DNA of 64,000 nt from Zeus faber (taxonomy: Eukaryota > Chordata > Actinopteri > Zeiformes > Zeidae): contig CAUIJY010000075.1 of the NCBI GenBank assembly GCA_960531495.1, positions 1 through 64,000 of the forward strand, read 5' to 3'. Made by a program: the position numbers and the translations under genes. Below are positions 58,185 to 64,000 of this stretch, piece by piece; the stretch's first letter is position 1, and every line of letters starts with the position of its first letter. The notes beneath the pieces were generated by a model, which searched no databases, was not told the DNA's origin, and saw nothing but the letters and a program-made list of their open reading frames with translations.

Positions 58185-59507
58185 TTAGTTATTAACTCTG
58201 TCTTTGTTTCTCTTGCTTCTCCTTCTCATCTGCTTTTCACTTAGCCTTTTCCCAATTCTGTTCATATGAGACAAGTCTATCTCGGATTCGGCCTCACTTG
58301 CACTTGAGATCGGGTTATCAAGAGGCAGTCGCTGGAGGGGCTGGGACTGAGATGATGACCTATTCATCATTCCCATCTCAGATGCAGGATCTCTGATTTG
58401 CTTCAGCAGCAGCGGGGTAGGAGCGGGGGTGGGGCCCACTCCCAAGGCTAGCACCTCCCCTCCCACCTCCGCCTTCAGCCTCGCTCCTCGTCTCGCTCCG
58501 CTCTCCTCGTCAGAGCCGGAGCTCAGATCTAGCCTCACCTTGCTTGCTTGGTTCATACTACCCGCCACTGCAGGTTGAGTTTCATCCCTCACATCCGCCT
58601 GCCCCGTCTCAGTCTCCATTTTATTTTCATCCTCGCTATGCAGTTCGCCTTGCCTATCGGTTGAAGCGGCCGTCGTGACCAGCGGAGCGCCGCCGTCCTC
58701 CTCGCTCTTATTGCAGTCACATTCATTCCAAGTGTTATGACACAGGTCACATTTCTTGGCACTTTTGCACTCTCTCGCAAAGTGTCCTTGCAATCCACAT
58801 TTGCGACAGAAGAACTCCGGACATTCCCGTAGGATATGTCCAGGCTGTATACAGAGGCGGCAGACCTTTGATTGTCTATCGTGAATGACGCGGAAGTACT
58901 CTGGCCCTATGGCAGTGTGAAACTTTGCAGAGTATGGAAGACTCTGAACTAATTTATTGAATTTTACTCTCATAAACCGTGTACCGTCCGCAATACGGGT
59001 TCCTGGCCACATTCTGCGCTTAATCGGCGAGGTGGCCGACACGCCCCAACCATGTAGCTTCCCCAGTATTTCGTCGTCAGTAATATAAGCCGGGAGGTTG
59101 AGGAAGGAAACGACCATCTCGTCATTCCTCAATTCTCTGGCTATTATTCTTACCTCTCCAATCTTGAATCCCTCCAGCAGGCGATCTTTCCCTCTTTGGT
59201 GACTCATTGTAAGTTCGTATCGTCGATCTCCGGTGGTGCGGCAAGATAGTAAACCGCCGCAGAGCTCTCGCACGTTCTTCATCAATTCCGTCGTCGTAAT
59301 ACTTTCCTCCCCTTGCAGTTCCACACAGACTGTAAGCTCTTTTCCATAGCTTCTGTCTGCTTCGCCGCCACCTTTTGGTGCGTTTGCTTCTTCATTCAGC
59401 CGTACGTGATCCATTTTCCCGGTCGCAGAGTTTGTTTCAATGTGATCGGTCATCGCACACCCCAAGAAAAAGGGTGGTTGGGGTGTGTGGGGGGGGGGAC
59501 CCCCCAC
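58185..59507 (-). CDS. LINE ORF1 protein with CCHC knuckles
   Basis: Up to 440 residues; the likely start is Met19 (MTDHIETNSATGK), because the preceding codons are proline-rich and come from a C/G-run. An RRM-like fold is suggested at about 130-185 (VVSFLNLPAYITDDEIL, then GTRFMRVKF). Two CCHC zinc knuckles follow: C216-C229 (CRLCIQPGHILREC) and C234-C247 (CRKCGLQGHFAREC), then a cysteine-rich CDLCHNTWNECDC. The C-terminus is acidic, then basic (KQMRRRSKRNKDR). ORF1 proteins of Tx1/L1-type elements bind the element RNA in the ribonucleoprotein particle. The frame is intact, and ORF2 starts 28 bases further on, suggesting a bicistronic RNA. Confidence 0.8.
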   Translation of the reverse strand: MGGPPPHTPQPPFFLGCAMTDHIETNSATGKMDHVRLNEEANAPKGGGEADRSYGKELTVCVELQGEESITTTELMKNVRELCGGLLSCRTTGDRRYELTMSHQRGKDRLLEGFKIGEVRIIARELRNDEMVVSFLNLPAYITDDEILGKLHGWGVSATSPIKRRMWPGTRIADGTRFMRVKFNKLVQSLPYSAKFHTAIGPEYFRVIHDRQSKVCRLCIQPGHILRECPEFFCRKCGLQGHFARECKSAKKCDLCHNTWNECDCNKSEEDGGAPLVTTAASTDRQGELHSEDENKMETETGQADVRDETQPAVAGSMNQASKVRLDLSSGSDEESGARRGARLKAEVGGEVLALGVGPTPAPTPLLLKQIRDPASEMGMMNRSSSQSQPLQRLPLDNPISSASEAESEIDLSHMNRIGKRLSEKQMRRRSKRNKDRVNN

Positions 59508-59657
59508 GCACTGAAAACAACCACTGCTGGAGGATCAGTCACATAAAAATGAAAAAGATTCAGTAAAGACGTTCTGGAGTCCGGAAAAAACTCCCTTCCG
59601 TGTTCCACCCGCGGTGTACCACTTCCTGGTGCTGTCGGATGCCAGTCGCGCATGCGC

Positions 59658-62600
59658 ACTGGTTGACAAACAACACTTTAGCAGCACATACTAGTTTATC
59701 ATTGTATTTAAACTGTCTGACACTGTCACACAGAGTAATGACTGAAGCGTTTAACCAATTCGCCTTTTCGACGTTTAAATCGGCTGAAAATGCGTTTTTT
59801 CCCACATGTGCACAATATGATGAAAATGATCATAACTCGACAAATACATTTTACATGGGCCTAAAACAGTTTGACAAACAACACTTTAGCAGCATATACT
59901 AGTTCACCATTGTATTTAAACTGTCTGACACTGTCACACAGAGTAATGACTGAAGTGTTTAACCAATTCGCCTTTTCGACGTTTAAATCGGCTGAAAATG
60001 CGTTTTTTCCCACATGTGCACACAATGATGAAAATGATCATAACTCCACAAATACATGTTAGATGGGCCTAGAACTCTGTGAGAAACACATAAGAAGGAC
60101 ATAATAGTTCATCATATTAATTCAATTTCTATGCTGTACTGCAGCATTTTGAATCATTCACCTCTGAAGAGACAATGGTTCGGTGTTTCTCTAATTCAGC
60201 TAGACAGCAAACCGTCAAAAGTTCTGAAAATGATCATAACTCCACAAATACATGTTAGATGGGCATAGAAATCTGAGAGAAACACTTAGGAAGCACATAA
60301 TAGTTCATCATATTAATTAAATTTCTATGCTGTACTGCAGCATTCTGAATCATTCACCTCTGAAGAGACAATGGTTCGGTGTTTCTCTAATTCAGCTAGA
60401 CAGCAAACGGTCCAAAGTTCGGAAAATGATCATAACTCGAAAAATACATTTTATATGGGCCTAAAACTGTTTGACAAACAACACTTTAGCAGCACATACT
60501 AGTTCATCATTGTATTTAAACTGTCTGTCACTGTCACACAGAGTAATGACTGAAGCGTTTAACCAATTCGCCTTTTCGACGTTTAAATCGGCTGAAAATG
60601 CGTTTTTTCCGACATGTGCACACTATGATGAAAATGATCATAACTCAACAAATACATTTTAAATGGGCCTAAAACTGTTTGACATACAACACTTTAGCAG
60701 CACATACTAGTTATTCATTGTATTTAAACTGTCTGACTCTGTCACTCAAAGTAATGACTAAAGCTTTTGACCAATTCTCCTTTTCGACGTTTAAATCGGC
60801 TGAAAATGCGTTTTTTCTCACGTGTAGACTTTGATGAAAATGATCAGAACTCGAAAAATACATTTTATATGGGCCTAAAACTGGTTGACAAACAAGACTT
60901 TAGCAGCACATACTAGTTTATCATTGTATTTAAACTGTCTTTGAGAAAGACTTAAGAAGCACATAATAGTTCCTCATATTCATTAAAGTTATATGGTGTA
61001 CTGCAGCATTCTAAATCATGCGCCTACAAAGAGACAATGGTTCGGTGTTTCTCTAATTCAGCTAGACAGCAAACGGTCCAAAGTTCGGAAAATGATCATA
61101 ACTCGAAAAATACATTTTATATGGGCCTAAAACTGGTTGACAAACAAGACATAAGCAGCACATACTAGTTCATCATTGTATTTAAACTGTCTTTGAGAAA
61201 GACTTAAGAAGCACATAATTGTTCCTCATATTCATTAAAGTTATATGGTGTACTGCAGCATTCAAAATCATGCACCTACAAAGAGACAATTGTTCGGTGT
61301 TTCTCTAATTCAGCTCGACAGCAAATCATCCAAAGTTCTGAAAATGATCATAACTCCACAAATACATGTTAGATGGGCCTAGAACTCTGTGAGAAACACT
61401 TAAGAAGCACATAATAGTTCATCATATTAATTAAATTTCTATGCTGTACTGCAGTATTCTGAATCATGCGCCTACAAAGAGACAATGGTTCGGTGTTTCT
61501 CTAATTCAGCTAGACAGCAAATCGTCCAAAGTTCTGAAAATGATCATAACTCGAAAAATACATTTTATATGGGCCTAAAACTGGTTGACAAACAACACAT
61601 TAGCAGCACATACTAGTTTATCATTGTATTTAAACTGTCTGACACTGTCACATAGTGTAATGACTGAAGCGTTTAACCGTTCCGCCAAATCGACGTTTAA
61701 ATCGGCTGAAAATGCGTTTTTTCCCACGTGTAGACTTTGATGAAAATTATCTGAACTCGAAAAATACATTTTATATGGGCCTAAAACTGGTTGACAAACA
61801 AGACTTTAGCAGCACATACTAGTTCATCGTTGTATTTAAACTGTCTGACACTGTCACATAGAGTAATGACTGAAGCGTTTAACCGTTCCGCCAAATCGAC
61901 GTTTAAATCGACTGAAAATGCGTTTTTTCCCACGTGTAGACATTGATGAAAATTATCAGAACTCGAAAAATACATTTTATATGGGCCTGAAACTGGTTGA
62001 CAAACAAGACTTTAGCAGCACATACTAGTTCATCATTGTATTTAAACTGTCTTTGAGAAAGACTTAAGAAGCACATAATAGTTCCTCATATTAATTAAAG
62101 TTATATGGTGTACTGCAGCATTCAAAATCATGCACCTACAAAGAGACAATTGTTCGGTGTTTCTCTAATTCAGCTAGACAGCAAATCGTCCAAAGTTCTG
62201 AAAATGATCATAACTCGAAAAATACATTTTATATGGGCCTAAAACTGTTTGACAAACAACACTTTAGCAGAACATACTAGTTTATCATTGTATTTAAACT
62301 GTCTGACACTGTCACATAGAGTAATGACTGAAGCGTTTAACCGTTCCGCCAAATCGACGTTAAAATCGGCTGAAAATGCGTTTTTTCCCACGTGTAGACT
62401 TTGATGAAAATGATCATAACTCGAGAAATACATTTTATATGGGCCTAAAACTGGTTGACAAACAACACTTTAGCAGCACATACTAGTTTATCATTGTATT
62501 TAAACTGTCTTTGAGAAAGACTTAAGCACATAATTGTTCCTCATATTAATTAAAATTATATGGTGTACTGCAGCATTCTGAATCATTCACCTATAAAGAG

Positions 62601-63060
62601 ACATTGGTTCGGTGTTTCTCTAATTCAGCAAGGCAGCAAACCGTCCAAAATTCTGAAAATACTCATAACTCGAAAAATACATTTTATATGAGCCTAAAAC
62701 TCGTTGACAGACAACACTTTAGCAGCACATACTAGTTCATCATAGTATTTAAACTGTCTGACACTGTCACATAGAGTAATGACTGTAGCGTTTAACCGAT
62801 CCGCCTTTTCGGCGTTTAAATCGGCTGAAAATGCGTTTTTTCCCACATGTGCAGACGTTGATAAAAATAATCATGACTCGAAAAATAAATGTTAGAAGGA
62901 CCTACAACTGTTTGACAAACAACACTTTAGCAGCACATACTAGTTCATCATAGTATTTAAACTGCCTGACACTGTCACACAGAGTAATGACTAGCGTTTA
63001 ACCGATCCGCCTTTTCGACGTTTAAATGGGCTGAAAATGCGTTTTTTAACTCGACAAATA
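59658..63060 (-). repeat. Satellite array with hybrid monomers
   Basis: Minus-oriented satellite. The 206-bp type repeats exactly (AACTCG start at 61548, 61754 and 61960, and again 62212 and 62418). Fused units also occur in which TTTAAACTGTCT of the long type is followed by TTGAGAAAGACTTAAGAAGC of the short type (about 60940, 61190, 62050, 62510), giving a 252-bp unit at 61960-62212. Divergence grows toward the right edge, where the array stops at about 63060. Confidence 0.9.
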
Positions 63061-63099
63061 CATGTTTGACCTTTTGTCTGATCCTGCCACACAGAGTAA

Positions 63100-63700
63100 T
63101 TCGTGGAGATTTTATTTTTTATTTATTTATTTTCAACCCATCCTGTCAGCATGCTGGGTATACAACAAAGAGTATTTGCATGCCATTGCATCTAGGACAG
63201 AGTTAGTCCGCAAGTGTAGCTCAAGTTCTCCACCTGCAATGCAACACTTTATTAATTCTTAAATCATCAAGAACTGCTGCAATAATTCTGTCCAGTGGAT
63301 GACCTGTAGGATGACAAGAGCACAGTTTTTGGTCAAAGAGAACCACCACCAACCCCCCTCTTTGGAAAACTATTTATCATGTTTGGGTCTATAAACAACT
63401 GATCACTACCCCAAGAGTGAGAGAATCATGGCCGGTGAGACAATTAAACATAGAACCTGAAAACATTTACACAAAAAAATTAACATTGGACGACAACATG
63501 TAATGAAAAACAGTTGATTAGGTCCAGGAAAACTGGAATGACAAATGGTCACCTGGCCTCTTCCTGTCATAGTTATGGCAGTAAATGAGGGAGAAAAGGA
63601 GAGTAATGCAACCAGAAGGCTGCTGGGGTGCATTCAAAGAAGGTGTGGTGGTGTGTGCATGTGTGTGTGTGTGTGTGATAGGACCGCCTGTCTGTCCATC
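63100..63700 (-). repeat. Unclassified repeat, inverted partner of 34.3 kb
   Basis: Reverse-complement match to 34290-34862, bordered by a short (GT)n at 63660-63678. No protein motif. Confidence 0.7.
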
Positions 63701-64000
63701 CCGGAAAACCCCAGTGCTAAATGTGTACTGTTGCCTATTGCAGTCAAAATTGCGGGGTTGGGGATGCAAGTCCTTCAGGCAAGTCGACCCTGAATCACTC
63801 ACACCCCTCCTGCCCCCGCAGACCCTGGTCTGGTGGAGTGTTGCTTGGAGTAGGATTCGTGTGCGAGTGTATGCATTCTAAGCCAATATGAGTCGGATTA
63901 ACATTTCGTAACGGACGAGAAGCACGCTGGGGCAGGAGCGTGACAGGCAAGATGGCAGCTGCCCGCTGCATCCCCACCTATATAGCTTGCACCCCACCCA
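63701..64000. other. End of window, no feature recognised
   Basis: May be a continuation of the same unclassified element; a CTATATAGC near 63979 could be a TATA box, without other support. Confidence 0.3.

Larger units (their letters stand above)
54245..59657 (-). mobile_element. Tx1/L1-like LINE, near complete
   Basis: About 5.4 kb on the minus strand: short 5' untranslated region (59508-59657), ORF1, a 28-base gap, ORF2, 3' untranslated region and poly-A. It is inserted in the satellite. The 3' junction follows AACTCAACAAATACATT and the 5' junction resumes at CTGGTTGACAAAC, so about 17 bp of the monomer are missing at the insertion and no target duplication is seen. Confidence 0.85.

Noticed and set aside
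51491..63262. Repeated 60-80-codon frames with NAFSADLNVEK and similar
   Set aside because: They are translations of satellite monomers, equally spaced and on whichever strand the monomer lies.

Overview
The window looks like repeat-rich teleost fish DNA. The evidence is a Rex1-type LINE, RTE/L2-like LINE tails, fish tRNA-derived SINEs, hAT transposons, BEL/Pao and gammaretrovirus-like elements, a C2H2 gene with the typical fish three-exon layout, GT-AG introns and long microsatellites. Host coding exons are few and several are broken; most of the window is mobile or tandemly repeated DNA. All identifications are by eye from translated sequence and motifs; no database search was run.

Region 1 (1-9 kb): minus-strand exons of a TMPRSS6 (matriptase-2)-like gene (transmembrane and start of SEA), a frameshifted MPST/TST (rhodanese) remnant on the minus strand, and plus-strand exons of an apolipoprotein-L-like gene with two in-frame stops. 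TMPRSS6, MPST/TST and APOL genes also lie in one region of human chromosome 22, so this may be an eroded conserved block (inference). A duplicated exon-like segment follows, one copy split by a LINE fragment with a 13-bp target-site duplication.

Region 2 (9-28 kb): a Rex1 LINE on the minus strand, a last exon of a GDE1-like glycerophosphodiesterase, a hAT element with a perfect 8-bp target-site duplication, L2-like and Rex1-like LINE pieces, a direct segmental duplication (21.5-23.7 and 26.3-27.7 kb), a 53-bp near-perfect palindrome and SINEs.

Region 3 (28-41 kb): a plus-strand C2H2 zinc-finger gene. Exon 1 is at 28.66 kb, exon 2 at 35.94 kb and the 12-finger exon at 39.09-40.15 kb. Splice phases agree, but exon 2 has a frameshift and the finger array ends at another, followed by two SINEs and decayed fingers. 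Intron 1 holds a deleted endogenous retrovirus on the minus strand (tRNA-Pro primer site, 112-bp tandem repeats in the leader, protease). Its protease ORF continues into a region with paired HxT/HxS motifs, reminiscent of 2H phosphoesterases.

Region 4 (41.9-50.45 kb): the 5' part of a BEL/Pao element, cut off by a Rex1-type tail, then about 6.8 kb of CTTT-derived tandem repeat with long-period structure.

Region 5 (50.45-63.06 kb): a satellite array built from two related monomer types (about 206 and 196 bp) with fused variants. It contains a near-complete Tx1/L1-like LINE (minus strand, ORF1 open, ORF2 with one in-frame stop) and a truncated second copy on the plus strand. The two copies and their flanking satellite form a large inverted duplication. 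The window ends in an unclassified repeat (63.1-63.7 kb) that matches 34.3-34.86 kb in opposite orientation.
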